A program made the translations under genes and the position numbers. From Allorhizobium paknamense (GTDB taxonomy: Bacteria > Pseudomonadota > Alphaproteobacteria > Rhizobiales > Rhizobiaceae), in contig NZ_JAUSWH010000002.1 in NCBI RefSeq assembly GCF_030815125.1, positions 372,001 to 436,000 on the forward strand: a DNA stretch of 64,000 nucleotides, given 5' to 3'. Positions 36,527 to 45,884 of the stretch are shown in pieces; the stretch's first letter is position 1, and each line of letters begins with the position of its first letter. Below the pieces are notes generated by a model. That model was given only the letters and a program-made list of their open reading frames with translations. It was not told the origin of the DNA and did no database searches.

Positions 36527-37741
36527 TCAGAGCGCGGAGAGAAGTTCCGGCGTCGGCCAGCCATCGGCGGGAATGTTGCGCTTTTGCTGTTCCTTCTGCA
36601 CCGCATCGCGCGTGCCGCCGCCCAGAATGCCGTCGATTTCGCCGACGTCATAGCCCTTGGCCTTGAGCTTGGTCTGCAGTTCCTTCATCTGCACATCGGT
36701 CAGGCCCTGTTCGGGATTGCCCTTGAGATAGGCTTCCGCGCCCATGAGCCGTGTCGCGAAATAGGCGGCGGAAGTGGTGTAGATGAAGGACTTGTTCCAT
36801 TCCAGATAGATGTTGAAGTTCGGATAGGCCATGAAGGCCGGACCCTTGCGGCCCTGCGGCAGCAGCAGCTCGCCTTCCAGATCGGCGAATTTCGTGTCGC
36901 CGTCGCGCGGCTTCACGCCAAGCTTGAACCAGTCGCCCGCCTTCATGCCGGCATCGAAGCCGGTCTTTTCCCAGGGCAGGTTTTCCGGCACGGTCACTTC
37001 CTGCAGCCAGGGCTGGCCCTGCTTGAAGCCGAGATGCTGGATGAACTTCGCCGCCGTCATGATGGCATCCGGCGAACTGGTCTTCAGCCGCACATGGCCG
37101 TCGCCGTCGCCATCCACGCCAAAGGCGACGATATCCTTGGGCAGCATCTGCACCTGACCGATTTCACCGGCCCAGGCGCCTGTATTGGTGGCGGGGTCCA
37201 GATCGCCATGCTCAACCATCTTGATCAGCGCCAGCAGTTGCGGGCGGAAGAGTTCCGGGCGGCGGCAGTCATGCGCCAGCGTCACCAGCGCGTTGCGAGT
37301 ATTGAAATCACCCTGCACGGCGCCGAAATCGGTCTCCATGGCCCAGAAGGCGGCAATCACGCCCGGGGCAACGCCATATTCCTGCTCGGCGCGGCGGAAG
37401 ACATCGGCATATTGCTGGAGCTTCTGCTTGCCCTGATCCAGACGGCCCTTGGAAACGGTGCGGGAGGAAAATTCAGTGAAGGTCTGTTTGAAAACGCCCT
37501 GAGCGCGATCCCGCGCCAGCACTTTCTGATCGATCTGGGCGCCCGTCAGCGCCTGATCGGCAGCCGATGCCGATGCGCCAGCCGCCACGGCTTCCGCCTT
37601 CACGCCTTGCAGGAAAGCGGCGAGATCGCCACCGCAGGCGACCCCGCTGGCGCTTTGCTGGGCCAGCGCACCACCGGCAGTGGCCAGCGTGGTGAGGGCG
37701 GTGAAAAGGGCTGTGGTCGCAAGGCGGCTGCGCAAGATCAT
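36527..37741 (-). CDS. Lytic murein transglycosylase, MltB/SLT_2 type, with peptidoglycan-binding domain
   Basis: This 404-residue periplasmic enzyme has a signal peptide (RSRLATTALFTALTTLATAGG, cleavage near ALA-QQ). The SLT_2 catalytic domain (about 35-330) carries the Glu in FWAMETDFG (about residue 118) and the GEIGQVQML segment. A C-terminal PG_binding_1 domain (about 345-400, LKAKGYDVGEIDGILGGGTRDAV) anchors it to the wall. Such enzymes cut the glycan strand with formation of 1,6-anhydro-muramic acid. I prefer ATG 37741 over 37750, since GGAAGAA lies at better spacing for the former. No operon partner is evident. Confidence 0.92.
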   Translation of the reverse strand: MILRSRLATTALFTALTTLATAGGALAQQSASGVACGGDLAAFLQGVKAEAVAAGASASAADQALTGAQIDQKVLARDRAQGVFKQTFTEFSSRTVSKGRLDQGKQKLQQYADVFRRAEQEYGVAPGVIAAFWAMETDFGAVQGDFNTRNALVTLAHDCRRPELFRPQLLALIKMVEHGDLDPATNTGAWAGEIGQVQMLPKDIVAFGVDGDGDGHVRLKTSSPDAIMTAAKFIQHLGFKQGQPWLQEVTVPENLPWEKTGFDAGMKAGDWFKLGVKPRDGDTKFADLEGELLLPQGRKGPAFMAYPNFNIYLEWNKSFIYTTSAAYFATRLMGAEAYLKGNPEQGLTDVQMKELQTKLKAKGYDVGEIDGILGGGTRDAVQKEQQKRNIPADGWPTPELLSAL

Positions 37742-37871
37742 TTCTTCCATCCTGATTGGTCGGCGGGGCGGTCCGGAAAACAGACATGGCTGTTTCCATC
37801 CCCACGGGCGTGAAAGGTTCAGAATGGCGCTTTGCCGAATTTTTGTGGCCTAAGCAAGGAGTTTCAGGGGT

Positions 37872-37998
37872 TATACGAAGAGTCATTGAAAATCACTCTT
37901 CGTATTCCCTTTTCGAATATCTCAAGCCCCTGATGCATTTGAGATATTCGAAATTCTTTCAAGGCGAGGAGGCTGACGCATCTTCGAGCCTTGGTATT
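37872..37998 (-). repeat. Family B palindromic repeat (copy 4)
   Basis: Same orientation as copy 2: TATACGAAGAGTCATT start, the TTCGAATATCTCAA/TTGAGATATTCGAA hairpin, and an end with CATCTTCGAGCCTTGGTAT. It lies between the MltB gene start and the GH25 gene stop. Confidence 0.8.
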
Positions 37999-38008
37999 AG
38001 AGCTCAAT

Positions 38009-38812
38009 TCAATTGGCGGCCTGAAGCTCTTGCGGCACGGAGACTGCCTTTACCCATTTGCGCCAGTTTTCCTGGCTGCCAGCGAAGACATTGATATCCG
38101 TCTCGCCCTTGATGCCGGGAATGACGCCGGTGGAGGTATATTGCCAGAAGGCCCAGCGGCGGGCCGGGTAGATTTCGGATGGATGCTTGGCCACGGAGCG
38201 TACCCAGAAATAATGGTCCTGGAAGGCGCCTTCCAGATTGTCGCGGTGGAAGTCTACCGAGGTGTAGATGATCGGCCGCTTGCCGTAATAGGCCTCCAGC
38301 CTGTCCATGAAGCGCTTCATTTCGCTGCGCACCACATCCGCGGGCGGCCGCTTGGTGCAGGTCTTGGAGGTGTGGTTCCACTCCACGTCGATCACCGGCG
38401 GCATGTCCATGGCAGCCTTCGGCACATTGGCGATGAACCAGTCTGCCTGTTCGTCGGCGGTGGAGCAGAAATAGTAGAAGTGATAGGGCGCATGCGGCAG
38501 GCCTGCGGCATTGGCTTCCTGCCAATATTCCGAAAAGCGCGGATCGACCATGTCCTTGCCTTCGGTAGCCTTGATGAAGACGAAGGAAACGCCGGACTGG
38601 CGCACCCGCTGCCAGTCGATGTCACCATTCCATTTCGACACATCGATGCCGTGCACCTGATGGCGATGCGGGGAGTTATAGCCGAAATCCTGCGGGTCCT
38701 TGTCTTGAAAGCGCGGCTTGATCGAAGCCGTCTCCATGAAATCATAGCTGGTCGATGTGCAACCGGCCATGAGGAAGGCGAGAGGCATGAGCGCCAAGAG
38801 CAGCGACCGCAT
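38009..38812 (-). CDS. GH25 lysozyme-like lipoprotein
   Basis: This 267-residue protein begins with a lipoprotein signal (RSLLLALMPLAFLMAGC, lipobox LMAGC, Cys about residue 17) and then a GH25 muramidase domain. Landmarks are HGIDVSKWNGDIDW (first catalytic Asp), KATEGKDMVDPRF, APYHFYYF, PPVIDVEWN with the Asp-x-Glu catalytic pair, and RWAFWQYTSTGVIPGI near the end. GH25 enzymes cut the beta-1,4 bond of MurNAc in peptidoglycan; a membrane-anchored version fits local wall remodelling. The start ATG 38812 was chosen because the signal peptide begins there. It is unlinked to phage genes, so a host wall function is likelier than a lysin. Confidence 0.88.
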   Translation of the reverse strand: MRSLLLALMPLAFLMAGCTSTSYDFMETASIKPRFQDKDPQDFGYNSPHRHQVHGIDVSKWNGDIDWQRVRQSGVSFVFIKATEGKDMVDPRFSEYWQEANAAGLPHAPYHFYYFCSTADEQADWFIANVPKAAMDMPPVIDVEWNHTSKTCTKRPPADVVRSEMKRFMDRLEAYYGKRPIIYTSVDFHRDNLEGAFQDHYFWVRSVAKHPSEIYPARRWAFWQYTSTGVIPGIKGETDINVFAGSQENWRKWVKAVSVPQELQAAN

Positions 38813-38937
38813 TCTGTAACCCTGTGGATTCGAGACAACCCTGCCGCTGATGTGATGCGCACACACGCAAGAACAAAAGAGGCGCTTATTCTCTTTTGCG
38901 CTATCATCGTAAAAAATCGGTTATTTTCAACCGGTGG

Positions 38938-39609
38938 TCAGGGTTTTTTCCGCAGGGCCGCCGCCCAGGCATAGCCGCGATAGAGCCGTTCGAAGGTGAG
39001 GTCCGCTTCGGCATCGCGTGCCTTTGCCATCAGCACGCTTTCGAGGTTTGCCCGGGGTGTGACGTGAAAGCGGGCAAGCCAGGTTTGAAGCAGGCTACGA
39101 AATTCTTCAGGCAGCCGCTCCTGCTGGCCAAAATCGACAATGTGCAGCACGCCGCCGGGATTGAGCGCGGCAAGCGCGGTGCTGACGGATTTTTCCCAGT
39201 CCGGGATCATCGACAGGGCATAGGAGATCAGGATGCGGTCAAACCCGCTAACGCCAAACGCCTCGGCGGTGAAGGCGGTGGCATCGGCGGCGATCAGATG
39301 CGGCTGGGCGGGCCTTCCGCGAAAGTTCCTAGCCGCCTGGGCCAGCATTTCCTGGGAGATATCCAGCCCATAAAGCCGCGCGCGGGGGTAAAGGCGCTCG
39401 GCCAGCAGCAGGTTTCGGCCCGTGCCGCAGCCGACTTCCAACAGGCTGCCACCATCCGGCACGGCAAGATCGCGGATCGCCCTGTCACGGCCCAGCAGGT
39501 AATATTTCCGCGTCAGGTCATAGATGTGGCGCTGATAGCGGTAGATGCCGTCCATGCGGGCGGCATGGCTGCTGCTTTCGGAGCGATTGCCGCTGTCGAC
39601 CATGCTCAT
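38938..39609 (-). CDS. btaB: Diacylglycerylhomoserine N-methyltransferase BtaB
   Basis: This 223-residue class I methyltransferase follows BtaA with a 4-base ATGA overlap. Landmarks are YRYQRHIYDLTRKYYLLGRDR (family N-terminus), LLEVGCGTGRNLL (SAM motif I), LYGLDISQEML, the acidic strand end, and FDRILISYALSMIPDW. In the bacterial pathway it adds three methyl groups to diacylglycerylhomoserine, giving the betaine lipid DGTS, which replaces phospholipids under phosphate limitation in Rhizobiaceae and Rhodobacter. Pairing with BtaA makes the assignment strong. I do not see an obvious Pho box upstream of btaA. Confidence 0.92.
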   Translation of the reverse strand: MSMVDSGNRSESSSHAARMDGIYRYQRHIYDLTRKYYLLGRDRAIRDLAVPDGGSLLEVGCGTGRNLLLAERLYPRARLYGLDISQEMLAQAARNFRGRPAQPHLIAADATAFTAEAFGVSGFDRILISYALSMIPDWEKSVSTALAALNPGGVLHIVDFGQQERLPEEFRSLLQTWLARFHVTPRANLESVLMAKARDAEADLTFERLYRGYAWAAALRKKP

Positions 39610-40853
39610 GCGCGCTTCTCATAGATATGGAAGCCGCCATAGATGGCCGAGCGGTCTTGCAGGTGGAGGGCTGCCGAAGGTTCTGCCAGATAGGTCCATT
39701 GGGCATCGATGGCAGGCGAAAGACGGCCTTCGATCACGCTTTTTTCTGCCGCCGTGCGGAAGATGACCCGCGCCCCCGGCGCAGCGGTGCGGCTGATTTC
39801 GGTCCACAGATCGTTCAACTGGCGGTCCGTCATCCAGTCCTGCGCATCGAGCAGCACGAAACGGTCGATGCTGGCGGCGTCCTTGCCAGCCAGAAGCTCG
39901 GTGAAGCTTGCGTGGTGCACGCTCACCCGTTCGGCATTATCGCGGATGGCGTGGTAATAGTCCGGCTTCAGATAATCCGGCAAAGCACCTTCATGTGCAC
40001 GCGGATAGCGGCGGGCAAAGGCCTGCCAGGCAAAGTAGTTTTCCCGCATCGGAAAATGACAGGCGAGCTTTTCCAGCCGCTCCTTCAACACCGGCGCGAT
40101 GGTGCCGGAGGCGGAAACGCTGGCCAGTTCATCATATTGCTGTGGCGGAATGCCGAGACCGAAGAGCGAGCTCTTGCGGTTTGTCAGCCAGCGGATCAAC
40201 GGCTTTTCGAAGAGCGGCGCGATGCGCTCATCGAAAAACTGGCGCTGCTCGCGGAGCGATTTCGCTTCGGCAAGCCCCGTGAGATCGACGCCATGCAGGC
40301 GCGCCAAGAGATGCGAGACGGCGATGAAGCGGCCCAGCAGACCGGTGCGGTAGAAATTGCGGGTAAAGACGCTGATCCGCCGCCGCCCGGTCAGGCTGCG
40401 GCCATTCCAGTAGGCGCGGGTGCCGGCATCGAGATGGGGGGCGATATGCTGGTCGAAAAGCGCGCTGTTGTCCGCCTGCTGCTCTTCCGCCAGAAAGCGC
40501 GTGACCGTCAGATGGCCGGGCAGCGTGCGGAAGGCGGTGAGCTTCATGCGGTTCAGCGCAATGTGGTGCGGGTTGAGATCCACCACGTCGATGCTGGCCG
40601 GGCTGCGCGAGAGATAGGCCAGCATGTTGCAGCCGCCGGAGCCGATGGTGACGATGCGGTGGCCGGGCTTGAGCTCCATGGCCTGCATGTCCACTTCCGG
40701 GTCTTCCCAGATCTGCGGATAGACGAGGCCGGAAAACAGCAGGCCGAACAGCCGCTCGGAAAAGCCCTGGCGCGACAGGGGCCGATGTTGCAGCAAGGCG
40801 GACTTGAGCTTGCGGTTCTTGCCAAATCCGGCTTCAGGAACGAGTTCTGTCAT
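39606..40853 (-). CDS. btaA: Diacylglycerol 3-amino-3-carboxypropyltransferase BtaA
   Basis: This 415-residue enzyme matches BtaA, which transfers the homoserine moiety from SAM to diacylglycerol, the first step of betaine lipid synthesis. Characteristic segments are SGLVYPQIWEDPEVDMQAMEL (about 45-65), IVTIGSGGCNMLAYL, IDVVDLNPHHIALNRMKLTA, and a C-terminal HHASFTELLAG...FVLLDAQDWM segment. Residues 120-240 are an all-helical insertion. It overlaps btaB by 4 bases, so the two are co-translated. The start ATG lies 170 bases from the divergent serine hydrolase gene. Confidence 0.93.
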   Translation of the reverse strand: MTELVPEAGFGKNRKLKSALLQHRPLSRQGFSERLFGLLFSGLVYPQIWEDPEVDMQAMELKPGHRIVTIGSGGCNMLAYLSRSPASIDVVDLNPHHIALNRMKLTAFRTLPGHLTVTRFLAEEQQADNSALFDQHIAPHLDAGTRAYWNGRSLTGRRRISVFTRNFYRTGLLGRFIAVSHLLARLHGVDLTGLAEAKSLREQRQFFDERIAPLFEKPLIRWLTNRKSSLFGLGIPPQQYDELASVSASGTIAPVLKERLEKLACHFPMRENYFAWQAFARRYPRAHEGALPDYLKPDYYHAIRDNAERVSVHHASFTELLAGKDAASIDRFVLLDAQDWMTDRQLNDLWTEISRTAAPGARVIFRTAAEKSVIEGRLSPAIDAQWTYLAEPSAALHLQDRSAIYGGFHIYEKRA

Positions 40854-41022
40854 CTAAAGGCCCCGTTGTTCCAAGTTTTCGCCGTGAATAATCGCAGACA
40901 ACTACAGTTTGATGACGGAGGATGTGGGCAGTGCCGGTAAGCCCCGGAAAAGTCCGAGACCCTCTTCAAAGCGGAGGCTAAACCTGATTGCATCGCGCAC
41001 ATTCGAAAGGTGGAGGCTCTCA

Positions 41023-42393
41023 ATGGTATCAGTGATTCGCGGCGTGAAGATCGTGCTGGCGGCAGGCGGCGTCGTGGTGGCCGGGGCGGCGGCCTGGCTT
41101 GCGGTCGCCCCGCCGGAACTGCTTCGGGTCGGCACCGGCTATGCGGCAAAAATCGTCTGCTCGAATGTATTCGTCGCCAAGCGTGATCCGGATGAGGTTC
41201 TGCGGGTGGATGTGCAGGCGCCCGGCAATCCGTTGCTGCGGCTTTTGCGGCTGAAGGTCGATCGCGAGGAAGGGCAGGTAACGGCCTATATGTTCGGCCT
41301 GTTTGCGCCAGGCACCGCGATTTATCGCCCGGGCCTGGGCTGCGCCAGCGTGCCGGACGGCAATGTGGCCGCAGCGCGCGCCGTGCAATTGCCGCAGCCC
41401 CTGCCGCAAATCGCGGCCCAAAGCGCCGCCCCCTGGCCGCAGGGCATGGGCGCGGCAGAAACGGACCCGAAAATTGCCGCGATCCTGGCCGATCCGGCGC
41501 TGATCGGTCCCGGCATGCGCGCCACCCTCGTCATTCGCGATGGCAAGCTGGTGGGCGAGACCTATGGCCCGGGCTTCAAGCCGGAGACACCGCTGATCGG
41601 CTGGTCGATGACCAAGACGGTGACGGCGGCGCTGGTGGGCTTGAGGGTGGGGCAGGGAGCCCTGTCGCTGGACAAGGACCATCTTTTCCCGGCCTGGGAG
41701 AAGGATGACCGTTCCGCCATCCGCATCCGGCACCTGATGGGCATGGAAAGCGGCCTGGAATTCAACGAGGATTACGGCGATGTCAGCGATGTGACGCGCA
41801 TGCTTTTCCTCGAACCCGACCAGCCAGCCTTCGTCGCCGCCAAGCCGCTGGCGGAAAAACCCGGCACGCGCTTCTACTATTCCACCGGCACCACCATGCT
41901 CTTGTCCCGGCTGGTGATGGACAGCTTTCCCAGCCGTGACCAGGCCCTGATGTTCCCGCAGGCGGGCCTGTTCCTGCCGCTGGCCATGGGCAGTGCCGTG
42001 CTGGAGGCAGATGAGCGCGGCACACTTTCCGGCGGATCCTATCTCTATGCCGATGCCCGCGACTGGGCGAAGTTCGCGCAATTTCTGTTGCAGGATGGTG
42101 TGTGGGAAGGCCAGCGGCTTTTGCCGGAGGGCTTCGTCAAGACCATGTGGACCCCGACCGCATCCTCCAAGGGTTCCTATACCCAGGGCCAGATGTGGAA
42201 AGCCGGACCGCTGGAGGACGTGCCGGGCACCGAGCTTCCGGCGGAAACGGTGTGGATGCGTGGCCATGACGGCCAGACCGTTACGATCATTCCCTCAAAA
42301 CGCCTGATCGTGCTGCGCATGGGGCTCACACCGGGCTGGCTGGCTTACAAGCCGCAGGCACTCGTCAAGGCCGTGCTGGATGCCACGCCCTGA
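41023..42393 (+). CDS. Beta-lactamase/class C-fold serine hydrolase
   Basis: This 456-residue protein has the penicillin-binding/class C beta-lactamase fold. A single N-terminal membrane helix (about residues 8-27, LAAGGVVVAGAAAWLAVA) should anchor it. The nucleophile motif is Ser-Met-Thr-Lys in GWSMTKTVTAALV (about 205), followed by YYSTGTTMLLSRL (Tyr of the Y-x-N-type motif, here YST) and HDGQT near the end (replacing KTG). The variant motifs suggest an esterase or peptide hydrolase rather than a drug-hydrolysing lactamase. The ATG at 41023 has GGTGGAGG at seven bases; an upstream ATG at 40909 is less likely. Confidence 0.85.
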   Translation: MVSVIRGVKIVLAAGGVVVAGAAAWLAVAPPELLRVGTGYAAKIVCSNVFVAKRDPDEVLRVDVQAPGNPLLRLLRLKVDREEGQVTAYMFGLFAPGTAIYRPGLGCASVPDGNVAAARAVQLPQPLPQIAAQSAAPWPQGMGAAETDPKIAAILADPALIGPGMRATLVIRDGKLVGETYGPGFKPETPLIGWSMTKTVTAALVGLRVGQGALSLDKDHLFPAWEKDDRSAIRIRHLMGMESGLEFNEDYGDVSDVTRMLFLEPDQPAFVAAKPLAEKPGTRFYYSTGTTMLLSRLVMDSFPSRDQALMFPQAGLFLPLAMGSAVLEADERGTLSGGSYLYADARDWAKFAQFLLQDGVWEGQRLLPEGFVKTMWTPTASSKGSYTQGQMWKAGPLEDVPGTELPAETVWMRGHDGQTVTIIPSKRLIVLRMGLTPGWLAYKPQALVKAVLDATP

Positions 42394-42463
42394 GTGCTAG
42401 TCGTCGAGTGCTGGATCGTTGAGTGGGGGGAGGGCGTTCAACGCTCTCCCGATCCCTCCAAAA

Positions 42464-42505
42464 TCAAAAAGGGCATGTCCGCGATCACCGGACATGCCCT
42501 TTTTG
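42464..42505. terminator. Bidirectional terminator between the serine hydrolase and a transglycosylase
   Basis: AAAAAGGGCATGTCC pairs with GGACATGCCCTTTTT around a nine-base loop, with both A and T tracts, between convergent genes. Confidence 0.9.
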
Positions 42506-42528
42506 CCTGAAGGCGTCGAAACGAGATT

Positions 42529-43563
42529 TTATTGCACTTCGTCCAGCAGGCCCTTGCGCTTGGCATCGTAATAATAGCCGCGGGCGTAAAGACGAACAGC
42601 ATTGTCGTTATTGCTGTCTGCCACCATCCACGCGCCGCGCAGATATTTGATGGCATATTTCAGATTGGTTTCCGGATCGAACAGCCCTTCCGCCGGACCG
42701 CTATAGCCCATGGATTTCGCCGTGTTGTACTTGATCTGCATCAGACCATAATGACCGCGATTGAAGGCGCCGGGATTGTAGCGGCTTTCGCGGTGAATGA
42801 CCCGGTGAATGAGATTTGCCGGCATATCGTAGAGCGCGGCATATTTGTTGACGAGACCGTTGATAACCGTCGGACCCTTGGAAGCGCTGTCGGTTTCCGA
42901 TGGCTTGCGGATGGAGGGTGCGGCGCTGGGCGTTGCAGAGGCCGAAGCGGCCGGGCCGGGCGGTGTCTCGTCGAAGCGGGCATCCAGCATCGCGAAGGAC
43001 ATGGACGTCTGGCGCCCTGGCTGCGCGGCATAGCCAAGCGTGGACGGGCGCGGGGTCGGTACAGCCGCATGCAGGGCCGAGCCATTGCCCGGGACCAATT
43101 CGTTTTCGAGGCCAACGGCTTCGTTTTCCGCCACATGGGCCGGCATGGTGGCGCCGGCATTGACCGAGGCGACGGTTGGCCCGAGCGTGCCACCGCCCTG
43201 CGGCTTGGCGATGGGCAGAGGACCTTGGCCAGCGGCCAGATCGATCGCCTGTGCGGCGGCATTGGTGCCCTGCGTATTGGCCAGCGCCGTGACGGCGGAT
43301 TGCTGCGGAAGCGATGATTCCCCGATGGCGGCTTGCTGGGCGCCGGTGGCTGCCTGAGGAGCGGTTGCGGCTGCCGTCTGCGTGGCGTGGGCCGAAGGTA
43401 CCAGGGGAGCCGGGCCGGAGGAGGCCACAGTCTGCGTTTTCGCGCCGGACTTGGGCGAAAGATCGGCCTTGGAGCCGTCATTGACATTGGTGCAACTGGA
43501 AAGGGCTGCCACGATCAGAGCCGAAAGGCCGAGAGTTATCGCGCGGTCCGTTTGAGCAGTCAT
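42529..43563 (-). CDS. SLT-domain lytic transglycosylase, lipoprotein
   Basis: This 344-residue protein starts with a lipoprotein signal (ITLGLSALIVAALSSC, lipobox LSSC at about 26). A long Pro/Ala/Gln/Ser-rich spacer of about 170 residues follows, and then a C-terminal SLT domain. The catalytic Glu is in IHRESRYNPGAFN and the downstream GLMQIKYNTAKSMGY and DPETNLKYAIKYL segments are the usual ones. The spacer length would let the enzyme reach through the periplasm. The ATG at 43563 was chosen over an ATG at 43707 because the signal peptide begins there. It resembles the second SLT protein at 47965 in domain and in the LFDPETNLKY segment. Confidence 0.88.
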   Translation of the reverse strand: MTAQTDRAITLGLSALIVAALSSCTNVNDGSKADLSPKSGAKTQTVASSGPAPLVPSAHATQTAAATAPQAATGAQQAAIGESSLPQQSAVTALANTQGTNAAAQAIDLAAGQGPLPIAKPQGGGTLGPTVASVNAGATMPAHVAENEAVGLENELVPGNGSALHAAVPTPRPSTLGYAAQPGRQTSMSFAMLDARFDETPPGPAASASATPSAAPSIRKPSETDSASKGPTVINGLVNKYAALYDMPANLIHRVIHRESRYNPGAFNRGHYGLMQIKYNTAKSMGYSGPAEGLFDPETNLKYAIKYLRGAWMVADSNNDNAVRLYARGYYYDAKRKGLLDEVQ

Positions 43564-43859
43564 TCCGTCGTCCGTTCGCTGTTGAAACGCAGCCCGCCAT
43601 TGGCAAGCTCGCGAACTATTAACACCAGATTCACAAATTTGACAGCCCCCCTGCCTCCACAATCCATGCGGCATTGCGACATGATGCTGATAAACCCCGA
43701 AAACCAAGGGTTTTTCCCCATTTCAATCTGCCATGGCGGTTAACGAAATCCGAGTAAACCGCCACAATCTCCACAGGATGAAGAGCGTGGTGCGCGCGTG
43801 AATCGCGGAACACTTGCATGTTACGTCATGGCAGGAAGAGGGGTCAGTGCGAGGAAGGG

Positions 43860-44495
43860 TCAGGCCGCAATGCGGCGATAACCCGCGCTGACAGCGCGTC
43901 CGGCGATCAAAACGGTCTTGCCGGGGATGGATCTGCGCAGGCGCATGGATCTGCGGCGGATCAGTGCTTCCACCCGGCGGGCAAACAGTGCCTGCAGAAT
44001 GCTTGTGGATAACACCGCTAAGCCGAACACGGCGGGCAGGGCGATCAGCAATTGCATGTCGGCGACGCTTGCGGGGCTGACCTCAACGCCCATGGCGGAG
44101 ACGAAGACGAGGCTGCGCAGGTTGATGGCCCCGAGCTTTGCGCTTTCCGCCACCACGAGCGGTGCTGCTTTATGCGGCAGATTGTCATTATCGGCCATCG
44201 GGCCGATATGCAGCGGTGCGCGCCATAATCTCAACGCCAGAACCATCAGCACCGCGCCAGAGACCCAGCGGAACTGCGGCAGCAGGGTGGGATCGGCAAG
44301 CGAAAGACGGTAGAGGCCGAAAAGTGCCAGCGTTGCCATGGCTGTCTGGCCAATGGCTGTCCCGATGGCTGCGGCTGTCGCCAGCCCGCGCCCTCCGGCT
44401 CTGCGGCAGGCAATGATGAGCTTGGCGCCACGTCCCGGAACGGCCAGAAAAACAACAGAGGCGGCTGCGAAGACGAGCGTGGTCTGCAATGTCAT
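43860..44495 (-). CDS. LysE-family exporter-like membrane protein
   Basis: This 211-residue protein has about five or six hydrophobic helices and the LysE/RhtB layout: an N-terminal helix, then the loop AVPGRGAKLIIACRRAGGRGLATAAAIGTAIG. In typical exporters that loop reads PGP with a short GxxxG; here the second Pro of PGP is replaced by Arg, and the C-terminus is rich in Arg. It may be an amino-acid exporter with altered specificity or a diverged relative. The ATG at 44495 lies six bases after GGGAGG, better than ATG 44501. The 296-base gap upstream of the SLT gene (43564-43859) shows no gene. Confidence 0.7.
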   Translation of the reverse strand: MTLQTTLVFAAASVVFLAVPGRGAKLIIACRRAGGRGLATAAAIGTAIGQTAMATLALFGLYRLSLADPTLLPQFRWVSGAVLMVLALRLWRAPLHIGPMADNDNLPHKAAPLVVAESAKLGAINLRSLVFVSAMGVEVSPASVADMQLLIALPAVFGLAVLSTSILQALFARRVEALIRRRSMRLRRSIPGKTVLIAGRAVSAGYRRIAA

Positions 44496-44657
44496 CAGCA
44501 TCCTCCCTTCCTTCAGCCTTCCATCACTGGGGCATCATGGCAAAGACGCTTGTCTGCCGATGCGGTTCCATGACCGGACGTTTGAGTCTGCCCGGTCATG
44601 CGCTTCCAGTTGCCTGGCCAGTGGACTAGAAACAAAAGCCACTAATCCTGCCTGCCG

Positions 44658-45884
44658 TCAATGGGCGGCAGATGCGATAGGATGGAACTTCTGACCCAGA
44701 TGATCCACCACCTCCTGGAACCATGGCGTCTTGAGATCGAAGGGCTTGCCGCCCTTGATGCGCGGAAATTCGATGGTGCGCAGTTTGCCGCCCTGATCCT
44801 CATCATGGCCGGTCACGCCGGAAATGCCATTGAGGCCGCTTTCCACCGCCAGATCCACCATGCTCTGAATGAGTCGCAAATCCTCATGATTTGCAGGGGC
44901 AGAGCGGGCATAATAGCCCGATTTCTGCACCATGGAGCGCTCTGCGTCCAGAAGCTTGGCGAAATGTTTCTGGAACCACGCGCCGACATTGATGGTGTCC
45001 AGCTTGACATGGCCGAAGGCGTCGCGGGCGATTGTTTCGCCTGCCGCTTCCCGGTCGGCGATGATTTCCGACATGCATGCGCCTTCCGAAACGAACAGCG
45101 TGACGAAGCCGGTGCGGTCCATCAATTCTTTGAGACGAGCAGCTTCCGCCTCCATGTCGAAATGGGTTTCCGGCAGATAAAGACCGTCAATGGTCTTCAA
45201 TTGCTCGTTCATCATGAAGCCGTCGACATATTCATTGTGCTTGATGCGGTTGATATAGGTGCGCGCCGTTGCCGCCGTCAGCCAGCCGCAATGGCGGCCC
45301 ATGACCTCATGGATCACCAGCGTGCGCGGGGCGGCACTCTGCTCGTTGGAAACGTGGTCGAAGAAGCGTGCGCCCACCTCCGCCGCCGTCCAGGCGCCGA
45401 GCGTCTGCTTGATCGGGTAAACGTCGTTGTCCACCGTCTTCGGCAGGCCGACAACCGTGAGATCATAGCCATTGGTCTTGAGATAGGCGGCCAGATCGGC
45501 AGCGGTGGTGTTGGTGTCGTCCCCGCCGATCGTGTGGAGAATGGTGACGCCATCGGCTGCCAGCCGTTCGGCGGCCACCTTCAGCGGGTCTTCGCCTTCT
45601 TTCACCAGGCCGCGCTTCACGCAATCGGCGACATTGGTGAGCTTGACGCGGCTGTTGCCGATAGGCGAGCCGCCATAGCGGTGCAGCACATGCGCCTGTT
45701 CGCGCATGCGCGGCGTGATCTCGATCTTGTAGTCCATCAACAACCCGCGAAAGCCGGATTTATAGGCAACGAGCTCTGCATCGGGCGCAATATCGCTATA
45801 ACGCTCGATCAAGCCTCCCACTGCCGAAGACAGGCAGGGTGCAAGCCCTCCGGCGGTCAGCATCGCGACTTTCTGCTTGGCCAT
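44658..45884 (-). CDS. pfp: Pyrophosphate-dependent 6-phosphofructokinase
   Basis: This 408-residue enzyme belongs to the phosphofructokinase family. The nucleotide-site motif TIGGDDTNTTA has the Gly-Gly-Asp-Asp of pyrophosphate-dependent enzymes; ATP-dependent enzymes have Gly-Gly-Asp-Gly. The following GLPKTVDNDV, VIHEVMGRHCGWL and YYARSAPANHEDL complete the fructose-6-phosphate site. It would catalyse reversible conversion of fructose 6-phosphate and fructose 1,6-bisphosphate with PPi. Many Rhizobiales lack the ATP enzyme and use this one mainly in the gluconeogenic direction. It is transcribed alone, divergent from djlA. Confidence 0.93.
   Translation of the reverse strand: MAKQKVAMLTAGGLAPCLSSAVGGLIERYSDIAPDAELVAYKSGFRGLLMDYKIEITPRMREQAHVLHRYGGSPIGNSRVKLTNVADCVKRGLVKEGEDPLKVAAERLAADGVTILHTIGGDDTNTTAADLAAYLKTNGYDLTVVGLPKTVDNDVYPIKQTLGAWTAAEVGARFFDHVSNEQSAAPRTLVIHEVMGRHCGWLTAATARTYINRIKHNEYVDGFMMNEQLKTIDGLYLPETHFDMEAEAARLKELMDRTGFVTLFVSEGACMSEIIADREAAGETIARDAFGHVKLDTINVGAWFQKHFAKLLDAERSMVQKSGYYARSAPANHEDLRLIQSMVDLAVESGLNGISGVTGHDEDQGGKLRTIEFPRIKGGKPFDLKTPWFQEVVDHLGQKFHPIASAAH

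Noticed and set aside
38009..38812. GH25 gene as a prophage lysin
   Set aside because: No phage genes around it and it carries a lipoprotein signal.
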